A DNA stretch of 64,000 nt from Sycobia sp. Sy_11 (GCA_018907035.1 JACCIC010000360.1:116796-180795), one strand, 5' to 3'. Shown: positions 23,314-34,700, counted from the stretch's first letter. The notes: generated by a model from the letters alone, not told the origin. Program-made: numbers and translations.

Positions 23314-24231
23314 ATGGCGAAGAATCAAATTAAAAAACTAAAACCAGACACAAGACCAAAGCGAACAACCAAAAACTTCAACGCACAAAACATCCGGAAG
23401 AGAATAAAGCAGACACTAAAACTAAAACTAAAACTAGAACGGCAACAAGAGCAAAAGGCCAACAAAGAACAAATAGAACAAAGAGAGCAACCGAAACACC
23501 GACAGGTACCGGATTCAAACCACCCAACAAAACAAATACTAATACCAGCGACAGGCCCGGAAACTAACATAGACAACGTCACCCTCACACACGAACAGCC
23601 AGACAAAAACACGAACACAAACACAAACACAGTTACAAATATCAATGCCACGTCCAATACCCACCTGGCCACCACAACCAACCAAACCCCACCCTATAGA
23701 AGCAAGAGACCCAAAACATCGAGGCAACGGACAAAGAGCGCACCAGGCCAAATACCACCAAAGGTGGTCACAAGTCAAACCACACAACAAACCCAAGACG
23801 CCAAGCAGGGTAACGACAACTCACACACGCGTAGAGGAAAAGCACGCTACGCACACCCCAACAGGAATATGGTGCAACCAGGAGTCCCCGCGTACAACCG
23901 CACAACCAGTCTATCCATAACATCACCTACAACACAAATTACACTGTATACGTGGCAAACAAAACCAGCAAAACCAGCAAAACTAGCAAACAATGCAAAA
24001 CACACAAGTGACACGCCCGTAAGGACAATAACAACAAGTGAGAATAATAGAGGACAGAACCTTCACGCGCAAAATAACAATCATCCCCGCACAACCAGCG
24101 GGGGTAAGCGCCCCGAGAACCCCGTCATCATACAAAACGACACAGCCAGCCCCCCACCGGAGCACACAACTGGGCACGAATGTACACCCGCAGGAAAACA
24201 ACACGCTGAACAGAAGAACAAACAAACATAA
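23314..24231 (+). CDS. Putative R1-C ORF1 or non-coding A/C-rich frame
   Basis: A 305-residue frame from ATG 23314 (MAKNQIKKLK); further upstream only non-ATG starts exist. Basic, Gln/Asn/Thr/Pro-rich and low in complexity. It sits where ORF1 belongs, before the endonuclease frame. No zinc knuckle (CX2CX4HX4C) and no RRM-like region are visible, unlike R1-A and R1-B ORF1. Because all stop codons need T, A/C-rich DNA stays open by chance, so the frame is weak evidence of a gene. The following frame up to 25223 is similar low-complexity sequence. Confidence 0.3.
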   Translation: MAKNQIKKLKPDTRPKRTTKNFNAQNIRKRIKQTLKLKLKLERQQEQKANKEQIEQREQPKHRQVPDSNHPTKQILIPATGPETNIDNVTLTHEQPDKNTNTNTNTVTNINATSNTHLATTTNQTPPYRSKRPKTSRQRTKSAPGQIPPKVVTSQTTQQTQDAKQGNDNSHTRRGKARYAHPNRNMVQPGVPAYNRTTSLSITSPTTQITLYTWQTKPAKPAKLANNAKHTSDTPVRTITTSENNRGQNLHAQNNNHPRTTSGGKRPENPVIIQNDTASPPPEHTTGHECTPAGKQHAEQKNKQT

Positions 24232-25223
24232 CCAAGACGCAGGAGGGAGAACAGGAAGGATAGGATCTAGACCACACCCATACGCGCGCACCCCAAACGC
24301 AGGCCCTACCAGCAAACCCACACCTGTAGCGCCAAGAATGCCACCTGCCCGCCGAAACATAGAAGCCACACATAAACAGGATCCTCGATCTATTAACACA
24401 ACAGCCCAAACATATCTTGCACAACCCAATACCCACGGCGACCACCCACTGCGTACAAAACCATACCCCAAAACAGCCCCCCCCACACCACCCCCAAACC
24501 CCCCACAGGGCAGCCCACCCGACATCAAACGAAGACAACCACAAAAAACACAAAAAACACAGAAAACACGGAAATAGTAACTATAACCACCACAACAGGA
24601 GGGAAAACGCAAACGGCCAACAGAACCCAACATTAACATCAACACCCGTCACAAACTACATCCACACCGCACCCCTCACCGTAGGCTCGAACCACCTGTG
24701 CCACATACAGATCCATCATCATCATCATAACCCCAATAACCCCCTTACACAACGCAAGAAACCACACAAACTCGCCCACCAACCCTACAACATAGACAAC
24801 CCCGGGAGAACCAGGAGGCACAGATGCCATACAGAACACAATGAGACAAACAAACAACGCACAGAACAAACCACAGGCAACACGAACGCGTCACAACACC
24901 ACACAAGACTGCAACATCGAACAAGCCACCCATGGTACCTTGAGGATCTCATAGAGACCACTAACACGGACGGAAACACGGACCAACGCATAAAACCCGA
25001 AAAACCAAAACCTGTACACTTCTCAACCACACACAACACGGAACTCGAGCAGCTAAGCTACACACAAGCACGGTCGAGCATACCTAACAATAGACAGAGA
25101 GGCAACGGTAACACTACAGCCAATCACACGAGAGCACACAACAACACACACACAGAACAAGTAGACAAGACAGCAACCATGACTACACCGACAGCAACAA
25201 TAAACACAAACACAATAAAAATA

Positions 25224-28200
25224 ATGACGCAAAATTCTTCCTTACAGGCCCCCCTGCAACACTGCCGGTCGGGGGACAGCGTACACGAACCACACCCCCA
25301 CCCCCAAACGGCCAAGTCCCCGATAAGACATAAATTCTCCACCCGCGAAAAACCCATAGAGATCCGGATCTTACAGCTGAATGCCATGCGTTCCGCAAAC
25401 GTATCGGGCCAAATCCGGGAACTAATTAGCGAAAAGAGGCTGGACATCCTGCTTATTCAGGAGCCTTACGCCTTAAAGCTACGCGGCAAACTTAAAAATA
25501 TGTTCAAAATCTACGGGCTCGGCCAATGGGCCAAGGTAGCTAGCAGAAGGCAACACCCGTATGCCGCGGTAGTATCCACCAACCCCCACAGAAATTTCGC
25601 TATCACAAACATCTCGCAACTATGCAACCCCCACTGCGCCGTTGCAGAAATAAAAACCCCCGGTATCTCTTTCATAGCGATCTCGTGCTACTTCCAGTAC
25701 AGAGACCCGATCGAGACACATCTCAACCACCTCGCGAAGGTGCTTCGATTGCTGAGAGCGGAGAGAATCATGATCGGCATGGACGCAAACGCCGAGTCAC
25801 CCCTCTGGAGCCCACGTGACAGCAACCCTAACGGAGCTAAGCTTGAAAGCCTAATAAAGGAGCACGAACTCATAGCCCTCAACACTCCCGGGATTCCCAC
25901 CTACCAAAGGGAAACAGTATTCTCGTACATCGAGGTCACCCTAGTTTCAACCCAGATGCACAGATTTGTGCATAGTTGGAGGGTACGTGACAAGTGGGTC
26001 ACCAGCGACCACAACACCATTGACATAAGGCTGGACTTTCCGAGAAACCGCAAGTCCGTCAGTAGAACTCTTGACAGACGCTTTAACACTAAAAAAGTGG
26101 ACTGGGAAAAGTTCGAGAACGAACTTAGGGAACTCTGAAGACCCAGCTCGATGGACTAAAAATGACTACCGAATCTGATATCGACTCCGCCGCAGAGACC
26201 CTTTCTAACACACTGAGGCGAGCTAGCCAATCCGCAATCCCGAAGAAAACACTCTTCAGACGCTCCAACCCTTGGCGGTCCGAAGCCCTTACCCAAGGAA
26301 AGAGGAAATTCCTCCAAGCAAGGAGAACGCTCCAAAAGTCCAAAATGGATCCACACATCGGACCCATGAAAGAAGCGTACAAGAGACTCCTTAGGAGTTT
26401 CAACAAACAAGTAAAGATCGCCAAAACAAACAGCTGGACTGAATTCGTCTCCTCCCACGGGAAATCCGAACCCTGGGGCGTGGTATACAAACTACATCCG
26501 GGAAGCTCGGAGGCGAGAACACTGTCCATACCCTCCGGAGACGGGACGGTCATACTGTGAGTATCCGCGACACAACCAAATGCCTACTAGACACCCACGT
26601 CCTGAAAGACAACCCGCTCGAGTACACAGCCGCACAAAGCCAGACCAGGGCTGACACGCACATCTCCCCCCCAACCCCAAACGCAAAACCCTTCACCCTG
26701 AGGGAAATCGAGCAAGCCCTCCAGAAATGTAAGAATAATAAAGCCCCTGGCCCGGACCTCATCGAGGTTGCAATAATGAAACAAGCCTTCCGCGTCACCC
26801 CACTCTTCTTTCAAGACCTCTTTAACGCCTGCCTAGAACACGGGGTATTCCCCAAAGTTTGGAAGCAAGCCCTCCTCATAGTTATTCCAAAAGGCGAAGA
26901 GAAGGACCCCACGGACCCCAACTCCTATAGACCAATTTCCCTCCTCCCAGTCTTAGGGAAACTTTTTGAAAGACTGATTATGCTGAGACTCACAGAAAGC
27001 GCAATAGCGCCAGGCACTCTGTCGAACCGGCAATTCGGCTTCGTCCCGAATCGTTCCAGAGAAGATGCAATCGTAGAGCTCCGGGAAATAATCTCAGCCT
27101 CGGATCAGCCTGTCATTGTAGCCCTCCTCTTCGACGTCAAAGGAGCCTTCGACTCACTATGGCGCCCGAAAATTCTTGAAAATCTCAAAGGGAAAAACTG
27201 CCAAAACAACGTGTACAGAACACTACAGAGCTATTTCGCCAACAGAACGGTGACCATGAGAACCCCTGGCGAAACCCTAGAGACGGTATCCGAAAAATGC
27301 TGTCCCCAAGGCTCAGTACTTGGACCAGCCTGCTAGAACCTGGCGTTCAATCAACTCCTCAACTCGCTAGAAGAAAACTTCGGTACAAACTTCGTCGCCT
27401 ATGCCGACGACCTATTGGTCCTAGTAGAAGGCAGAACAAGAGCAGAGATCGAAGCCCGGGGACAGATGGCCGTAAAGCTCATCCTACAATGGTGCGCGTC
27501 TGCCAAACTGGTAATCTCCGAAACCAAAACGGAAGCCGTCTTCCTAAGAAAAGAAGCGATCCCAAAAGTCCCCCAAAGCTTCTTTAGAACCAATAGACAG
27601 AGACACAACCGAGCTTCCGTAAGGAAGAAGAGGAAAAACTCGAAGCTCCAGACTGGCCCACCCAGAAACCCCATCATAAAGCTGTACGGCAAAAACATCG
27701 CCTTCAAAGAAACAGTCAGATATCTGGGCATACATCTAAATACCAAGATGAACATTAACCATCACTGCAAGTATCTCCGGGAAAAGCTAACCCCCCTCTT
27801 CCAATCCATCAGGAGGCAATCTCGAGCCGACTGGGGATACAAGCACAGAACCAGGGATCTGATATACAAAGGCGTTTACATACCCTCCGCCGCGTGGATT
27901 GACCTAATAAAGGGGCCGGACTGGAAAATCCTTCGTGATCTCCACAGACAGACGCTGATTTCCGTCACCATGGCCTTCAGGACCATCTCGTACGACGCAG
28001 TGTGTGTCTTGGCAGGATCACTCCCCGTTGAACTGCTCCTCGAGAAGTTCAACGGGGACTCGGAAGCTCGGAAGACCTGGACCCCATCAGAGACCTAGAT
28101 GAAGTAAAGTACACCCTGGAGGAGTACCTACTAGGCAAGTGGCAACAATCCTGGTCCACCTCGCACAAAGGCCCAGTTACCCACCTTTTCTTTCCGGACG

Positions 28201-28919
28201 TCCGGGAGAGAAGGCAGATGGATTGGGTAAAACCGGGTTTCCACGTGACGCAGGTCTTATCGGGCCATGGGAACTTCGGAGACAAACTGTGTGACCTCCA
28301 AATAACCACAGATGGGTCCTGCGAGTGCGGGGAGCTGGACAATCCGCTGCATCTCCTCACGGACTGCCCGATCTACGCCCCCCAAAGGACATCCCTCCAT
28401 GGGGACGACCCCACAACCCCGAAATGGCCGGAACTGGCCAACCATCTCATAAACTCGCCTGACAGGTTCAAACTCTTCCAGAAATTCTGCAGAGAAACCA
28501 TGCACCTCAAAGGCGCAACCAGACATAGCAACGAGGTCAGCCAAATGAGAAGCGCAAACCGTCCCCTCGGTGAGCTACCACCCCCCGCACACCCCCCCTC
28601 TTCTACCAACACAACCCTACCAACCTGCACATCACCCCCCGCAAGGCCCAGGAGACAGACAAGATCCACCTTAAACCCCACAAACACTCCCCCCCTGCCC
28701 AACACCAAAGCAAACAAACCCACCACGCAATATAACTTCGACCTCGTTGCCATCCACATCAAAATTTTCTTCGTGTTAAACCAAAACTTTGCAACAGGGA
28801 CAATGCGGGTCCAGGCGGGACCAAGTAGTGCGCCTTCCCGTGGTTCCCCGTGGATGCGATACCAGCGAATGCTTCATAGAGGCTTCAGTGGATTCGTAAC
28901 TAAAGCGCTACTCTGTTAA
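25224..28919 (+). pseudogene. R1-C ORF2 (endonuclease/reverse transcriptase), broken
   Basis: The endonuclease is clear from about 25359: ILQLNAMRS, LLIQEPY, GMDANAESPLW, VTSDHN. The aspartate of the usual IDVT motif is glutamate (YIEVTL; codon 25932-25934). The frame shifts near 26137 and near 26557. Reverse transcriptase motifs follow: SYRPISLL, QFGFVPNRS, FDVKGAFDS, CCPQGSVLGP. A TAG at 27334-27336 replaces the Trp expected after GPAC. YADD lies at 27400-27411. Another shift falls near 28070. The C-terminal zinc motif is CECGELDNPLHLLTDC, followed by a Pro/Thr-rich tail to the stop at 28919. The start is uncertain; ATG 25224 is the last in-frame ATG before the endonuclease domain. Confidence 0.87.
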
Positions 28920-29126
28920 AATTCGAACGAGGATTCCCCCCTGACTCTTCTGCATAGGGGAAAACTCACACGACTCGATCCAACAGGCATGAATTTTTCC
29001 AAAAGTACCGCTCGAATGTTAGTGCTTTCAAGGGAGGTGGGAACCCCAGCCTGAAAAGGCAGCGTATGGCCATGGGCGAGGAAGCATGGCAAAACACTCC
29101 TAGAGGATGAGCCTTGATACATTATC

Positions 29127-29139
29127 TGTCCCTATCTAC
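29127..29139 (+). repeat. 28S R1 target footprint (junction 3)
   Basis: TGTCCCTATCTAC between the C2 3' end and the A3 5' end. Confidence 0.95.
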
Positions 29140-29174
29140 CCAGTCTTTATCGAGCGGCCGTCGAGGACGGACGT
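29140..29174 (+). promoter_or_regulatory. Inr/DPE-like core promoter at the R1-A 5' end (A3)
   Basis: CCAGTCT fits an initiator (YYANWYY) with A at 29142, within two bases of the element's 5' end. GGACGT at 29169-29174 is at +28 to +33 and fits the DPE consensus. The same spacing occurs in A2, A4 (41556/41583), A5 (48040/48067) and A6 (59560/59587). Initiator plus DPE is known from several insect non-LTR elements; activity here is inferred. Confidence 0.6.
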
Positions 29175-29492
29175 GTTTCGGAGTTTCTCCGTGTTTAGTG
29201 AGTGCTTAGTGTAGTGAAGTGTATAGTGATAGTGAAAGTGTTGTGTTTTTTGTTCGTGGTTCCCGTGTTGGGTGCTACCCCCCACAATAGTGAGTTTTTC
29301 TTTTTTCTTATTTTTTTTATTTTTTCATTTTTCTCAACCCTTATTATATTAACTTTTTTTTTAATTTTTTTTGCTTTTTCTCAACCTCCATTACATTAAA
29401 AATTTTTCTTTAATTTTCTCTCATTCTCATACCCCCACTCCCCCCACCCTACATACCCCCCTCCCCCCCCCCCCTGACGTACACCACCACCC

Positions 29493-29810
29493 ACCGGATT
29501 CCGAGAGTACTCGGTCCGGTGAGTGTACTCCACCTGTTCCGACCCCCCCCAAACCCCTCCCCCTGCCGCCCGCGGAAGGGTTAACATCCACCGCGGAAGG
29601 CATTATTACATACAGCCCGTATATATATATATATATATATATAGATATACGGATTACACTACAATCACCAGGTTCGGGATTTCTCGGCCTGGTGAGCGTA
29701 ACCCACACACACACACCATCCACACACCATCCACACACACTCATACACCCCCTCTACACCCCCCGCACTCACCATCCACCCGCCGGTAATCGAGTTTTTT
29801 CTCGAACCGG
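29493..29810 (+). other. Four hairpins in the R1-A leader (A3)
   Basis: ACCGGA-TT-CCGAG pairs with CTCGG-TCCGGT (29493-29520). A CCGTATAT...ATACGG palindrome spans the TA tract (29617-29652; in A4-A6 it is symmetrical as CCGTATATC...GATATACGG). ACCAGG pairs with CCTGGT (29667-29693). CCGGTAATCGAG pairs with CTCGAACCGG across six T (29783-29810). Two hairpins are followed by GTGAG. The same set is present in A4, A5 and A6. Confidence 0.7.
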
Positions 29811-30136
29811 TGGTTTTTCTCATTTTTTCATTTTCTTTCCCCCACCACCTCATTTTTTTCATTTCATTAGTGAGGGCTCAATTTTTGTTATTTCTTAGTG
29901 ATCCAAAGTTTTTTTTATTTCTTTTTACAACCTTTATCATAAACTTTACCCCCCAGAACCCCCACAATTTTATTTTTTGCGTGTTAATAGTTTTTCGGTT
30001 TTTGTCTTACCCCCACACCCGGTTTTTTCTAAATTCTTTTTTTTTTCCTATTCTACCCCCTTCTAGCACCTAACACGGGTATACCAGCTATAAATTAAGT
30101 GTTTTTAAGTAAAATTTAGTTAAGTTTAGTGTACAG

Positions 30137-30140
<4 letters not shown>

Positions 30141-30183
<43 letters not shown>
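30141..30183 (+). repeat. Poly(T) tract before R1-A ORF1 (A3)
   Basis: 43 consecutive T, followed by a pyrimidine-rich stretch and GGTGAGCAG. Equivalent runs are 44 in A4 (42549-42592), 44 in A5 (49035-49078) and 42 in A6 (60551-60592), but only about 8-10 in A1 and A2. Confidence 0.9.
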
Positions 30184-30250
30184 CTCTCTTCCTCCTGCTC
30201 CCTGGTGAGCAGAGAGGCGGCACGCGAGGCGGCTGGGAGTCTGCCCGAGT

Positions 30251-31789
30251 ATGGGCAAGTCCCAGAAGAAGAGGGCGCAGAGGATGGCGTCGGTGAGCTC
30301 CTCGTCGTCGGAGTCGTTGCCACCGCGGGAAACCCGGGCCTCGACTTCGAAAACAACAGCCACAACGGCGAGGACTCAGGAGAGGGGGGATGTGGAGGCT
30401 CAGAAACGCAAAAGGCGCCACGAAGAAAAGGAGTTGAGCCTTGAAGAGGCTGGGGGTAAGTACCCCAAAGATATTAGGGTAAGGTTGGAGAGTGAACGTG
30501 AGGGAGTGAATGATGATGAAAGCTTGAATGCGTGTGTTGTTAGTGCAAAAAGAGTGAATGTGAGTGCGAGGAACAGTGTATGTGGAAATGTTACTGTGAG
30601 TGTGCGTGACTGTGAGAGTGGTAATGAGAGTGAGAGAGAGAGTGAACGAGAGAATGTTAACTGTGTGAATGAAAAAGCGAATGTAGGAGTGACTGACGGG
30701 GATGATATGAATGATAGAGTGATTCTGAACCGAATGAATGAAATCGGTGTGCGATTGAGAGGTCGAATGTGTAGTGAGGTAAATGTAAACAAAGGAGTGA
30801 TCGAGCATGTGCTGAATTGTGTGAGTGAGTACGAGAGAATAGTAAGTAACCTGTTGTGTATGAATGCCGAGATGAGGGGTAGATTGAGTGAGAGGAAAAG
30901 TGCAAATGTGAGTGTGACTGCGAACGAGCCGAGGGTGCACTCGTATGCCGGAGTGGCGGCAACTCGGCCATCTCCCTTGGCACGGGCTTCACAGCCGGTA
31001 CCAGGGGGTGTGAGGAGTGCACCCATGGCACCACCTCGGGCGGCTCCAGGTCCGAGCTATGCCGTTATTGTGAAAGGACGAGAGAATGAGGAAAGTGAGG
31101 AAGTAAAGAAGCGTTTGTGTAGTATGAATGTATGTGAGAATGTGAGAGTTAAGAATGTGCGAGTGGCGAGAAGTGGCGGTGTGATTGTGGAAACTTTGAG
31201 TGTAAGAGAGAGAGAGAGCTTGAGATTGAATGAGGGGCTTAGGAGTGCGGGGCTTCAGGTGGAGATTCCGCCTGCTCCTAAGCCTAGAGTGATTGTGTAC
31301 AATGTACCGAGTGTGCTGACGGCGGAGAGATTCTTGGAGGAACTGTACTCCAAGAATCTAAAGAATGCGTGTAGTATGGCTGAATTCAAAGAGGGGGTGA
31401 AGGTTGCGGGGAGAAGGGGGAGCAGGGATGCTGAGCAGGGGAGTGTGATCCTTGAGGTCACGCCCCCGATCAGACGTCGCCTGCTGGACGAAGGGCGCGT
31501 ATATGTGGAATGGAGTGCGTGTCGTGTGAGTGTATATGATGCAGTGTTGAGATGTTTTGGGTGTTATCAGTATGGACATGGTGTGAAAGAGTGTAAGAAG
31601 GAACGAGTGTGCATAAAATGCGGATTGAGTGGACATATGGGTGCAAATTGTAAGAATGAGTATGCGTGTGTAAACTGCAGGATGAGAGGGCAGCCATTCG
31701 ACCACGCGGTGACGTCGATGGCATGCCCCGAGTACATCCTGCGGGTTGAGAGAATGCGTGCGCGAATGAACGACAATGGCTGCCACTAG
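30251..31789 (+). CDS. R1-A ORF1, zinc-knuckle RNA-binding protein (A3, intact)
   Basis: 512 residues from ATG 30251 (MGKSQKKRAQRM). The N-terminus is basic and Ser-rich; residues about 60-210 are charged and probably helical; a Pro/Ala-rich linker sits near 225-275; an RRM-like region lies around PKPRVIVYNVPS. Three C-terminal zinc knuckles follow: CFGCYQYGHGVKEC (435-448), CIKCGLSGHMGANC (454-467) and a longer CVNC...H...C (473-492). In R1 elements ORF1 binds element RNA to form the retrotransposition particle. It overlaps ORF2 by 14 nt in the +1 frame, so ORF2 is probably made by reinitiation. Codons are heavily GTG/AGT/GAG/AAT. Confidence 0.92.
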   Translation: MGKSQKKRAQRMASVSSSSSESLPPRETRASTSKTTATTARTQERGDVEAQKRKRRHEEKELSLEEAGGKYPKDIRVRLESEREGVNDDESLNACVVSAKRVNVSARNSVCGNVTVSVRDCESGNESERESERENVNCVNEKANVGVTDGDDMNDRVILNRMNEIGVRLRGRMCSEVNVNKGVIEHVLNCVSEYERIVSNLLCMNAEMRGRLSERKSANVSVTANEPRVHSYAGVAATRPSPLARASQPVPGGVRSAPMAPPRAAPGPSYAVIVKGRENEESEEVKKRLCSMNVCENVRVKNVRVARSGGVIVETLSVRERESLRLNEGLRSAGLQVEIPPAPKPRVIVYNVPSVLTAERFLEELYSKNLKNACSMAEFKEGVKVAGRRGSRDAEQGSVILEVTPPIRRRLLDEGRVYVEWSACRVSVYDAVLRCFGCYQYGHGVKECKKERVCIKCGLSGHMGANCKNEYACVNCRMRGQPFDHAVTSMACPEYILRVERMRARMNDNGCH

Positions 31790-34700
31790 GGAACTGCGCG
31801 TATGGCAGATGAATGGTCAGCGGGGGTATGGCGTTATGTGTGATATGAGTGAATGGTTGATGAATGAAAGGATAGATGTATGTCTGTTGCAGGAGCCGTA
31901 CGTCTCTCACGGCAGGGTGACTGGGATCCCCATGGGATTCAAGTCATTTCTGAGCGTGAGCGGGCGCGCGGCTGTCATTGTATGCGGTGAGGACATCGAG
32001 TGCCTGGTGCAGGGTGAATGGGTGTGTGACGACGGTGTGTGTGTGTGGGTGAAAGGTGTGTTTGGAGAGCTGAACGTGGCCTCCCTGTACTGCGCCGCAG
32101 GCTCGATCGAGCCGTACGTGCGGTGCTTGGACGGCCTGTTCAGTAGTATGAATGGGCGTAAATTGGTGATTGGGATGGATGCGAATGCGACCAGCAACCT
32201 CTGGTTCAGCAAAGGGGTTGAGGGTTCGGAGATAGATATGCAGCGGAGAGACAGGGGGGGGAGGGAACCGAGAGTGCGTGGATGTGTGCTTGAGGAATGG
32301 ATTGTCTGCAACAATATTAGAGTCTTGAATGAGCCAAGCCCGCACTACACCTTCAGTGCCAGCATGGGGGAGAGTGACATTGATGTCACTCTCACCAATG
32401 TTGGTGGGGGTGAGTGCCGGGTGGAATGGATGGTGATGAACGAATGCGGAATTAGTGACCACAACCCCATCCTTGTGAGGTTGTGGTTGAAGGATCTTCG
32501 CCCGAGCGACCACCAGGATTGTCGGCCCATCGAGAGATGGGTCGAAAAGGATGTGGACTGGGAGGGCTACAGGAGTGCGCTACGTGACCGTGCCCAACGG
32601 CATGGTTACGAGGCGTTCCTGGCCCTCGGCGTGAATGATATGGTGAATGTGATGAGTGAATGGGTGACGAGCGTGAATGATGAGTGGCTGCTCCGTTCCA
32701 CCTCGGGGAATCGGAAGACCCCCCTGAGGAAACGGAAGAGCCTCAGATGGTGGAACGACGAGCTCGAAAGGAAGAAGCTGGAGGTGCGAGCTGCGAGGCG
32801 AAGGTACCAACGTGCGAAGAGAGTGAATGAGCGTATGAGAGAATCTTGGAGTGAATGGAGAATGCATGTTCGCGAATATAAAATTATGATGAAGTGCGCG
32901 AAGGAGGGGGAGTGGGAAAAGTTTGTGGGCAAAGAAAGGGATGAGGCATGGGGGGCTTTGTATAAGATTTTATTAAGGGGGGATAAGAATTTAATTGCTG
33001 GACTATGGGCTGATGGAAGGTACACCACGAACTGGCGGGAGAGCGCGGAGGTCCTTATCGGGAAATTCTTCCCGAGAAGGGATCCGCGCTTTCCCCGGGG
33101 TCCGTGGTCCACCGGAGTGAATCTGATGAGTGCGAGTGGATTGCGTGAGGAGTTTGAATGGGACGAAATGAGTGCGGCTGTTAGGCTCTTGAGAATGAGA
33201 AAAGCACCAGGGCTGGATGGCTTCACCAGCTCGATGCTGCGGAATGTATGGGAAGCCATACCCATGTATGTAAAGAGTATGTATGAGAAATGTCTGAATG
33301 AATGTGTGTTCCCGAAGATGTGGAAGCGCGCGAGAGTTGTGGCACTCCTGAAGAGTGTCGAGAAGGACAGGAGAAACCCTGGGTCCTACAGGCCTATTAG
33401 CCTGTTAAGCGGCCTGGGGAAAATCCTGGAGAGACTCCTCGTTGAACGTATGAATGTGAGAATGGATGGGAAATGGAATGAACGGCAGTTTGGCTTCATG
33501 AATGGAAGATCGTGTGACGATGCGTGGACGTGTTTCATGAGTGATGTTCTCTCCGCCCGGGGCGAATACGTTCTGGGCGTCTTTGTCGACTTTCAGGGTG
33601 CCTTCGACAACCTTGAATGGAGCGTGATTGTGGAGTGCATGAGAAATACTGGATGCGTGGGATGTGAGCTTGGTGTGTGGATGGATTATTTTAATGAAAG
33701 GAAAGCGTGTATGAGGAATAGTATGGATGAGATATGGGTGAATGTGGAGAGGGGCTGCCCGCAGGGCTCCATTGCGGGCCCCTACGTGTGGAACCTCTGT
33801 ATGAATGAGCTCCTGGATGAACTTGCGGCAGCGAATGGTCGGGTTGTGGCCTACGCCGACGATCTGGCCATCGTTGTTGCGGGTGATTCCAGGGCTAGAA
33901 TAGAGTATCTGGTGAGTGAATGTATGAAAGTGGTATATAGATGGGGTACGCGTGTGGGTGTGAATGTTTCTGGTGATAAGACTGTGTGTATGATGTTAAG
34001 GGGAAAGATAAGCGTGAATCGGCGAGTGCGTGTGTGTGTGAATGATAACGACGTACGGCACATTCGGTACGTTGAGAGTGTAAGATACCTGGGTGTGTGG
34101 ATGAGTGAGCGTATGAACTTTGGTGTGCATGTGAAGAGTATAAGGGCGAAAGTAATGAAAAGTGTGAATGCTGTGAAGAGAGTGCTTAAGAAAGAATGGG
34201 GGGTTACTTATAGGGTTTTGAACATTTGGATGAAAGGGTTAATGCTAGCCGGTGCCATGTACGGTGCACCGGCCTGGTATGAATGCATGAGATTTGCCAA
34301 TATGAGGGCCCTTATGGCTAGTAGCCAGAGGATCCTTATGTTGGCGAGTGCGCGAGTGTGTAGAACAGTTTCCACGGAGGCCATGCAGGTGCTACTTGGG
34401 TGGCCCCCGTGGGACCTTGAGAGCCTGAGAAGAGCGAATGCGTACAAAATTAGAAGGGGGTTGGTCATGAATGAGATGGACCTGGTGTCGCTCGAGGAGG
34501 TAGACGGAATGGATGAGAGCGAGTGGATGAAACTGTTGAATGAGAGAATGTATGATAGATGGCAAGTGAGGTGGGAGAATTCTGTGAATGGGAGGGTTTT
34601 GTACGAGTTTATGAATGATGTGCGAATGGTTTCGAGAATGAAAGGTTTCCAACCGAGTCTCACGGTCGGTTATATACTAACCGGCCATGGGACTCTGAAT

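Larger units (their letters stand above)
18884..29126 (+). mobile_element. R1-C copy C2, about 10.2 kb, decayed
   Basis: A third R1 lineage between two 28S footprints. It has a 4.4 kb leader of nested repeats (18884-23313), an A/C-rich putative ORF1 region, a broken ORF2 (25224-28919) and a short 3' UTR ending GATACATTATC. The sense strand is markedly rich in A and C up to ORF2; for example 23581-23640 has 31 A, 20 C, 5 G and 4 T. ORF2 has at least three frame breaks and one nonsense codon. Confidence 0.88.

Noticed and set aside
30116..30940. Long minus-strand frames opposite R1-A ORF1 and ORF2 (up to about 310 residues, Thr/His/Ser-rich), repeated in every copy
   Set aside because: They are shadows of the skewed sense coding sequence: the C-poor sense strand leaves few antisense stops. 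No domain is recognisable, and they begin and end arbitrarily.
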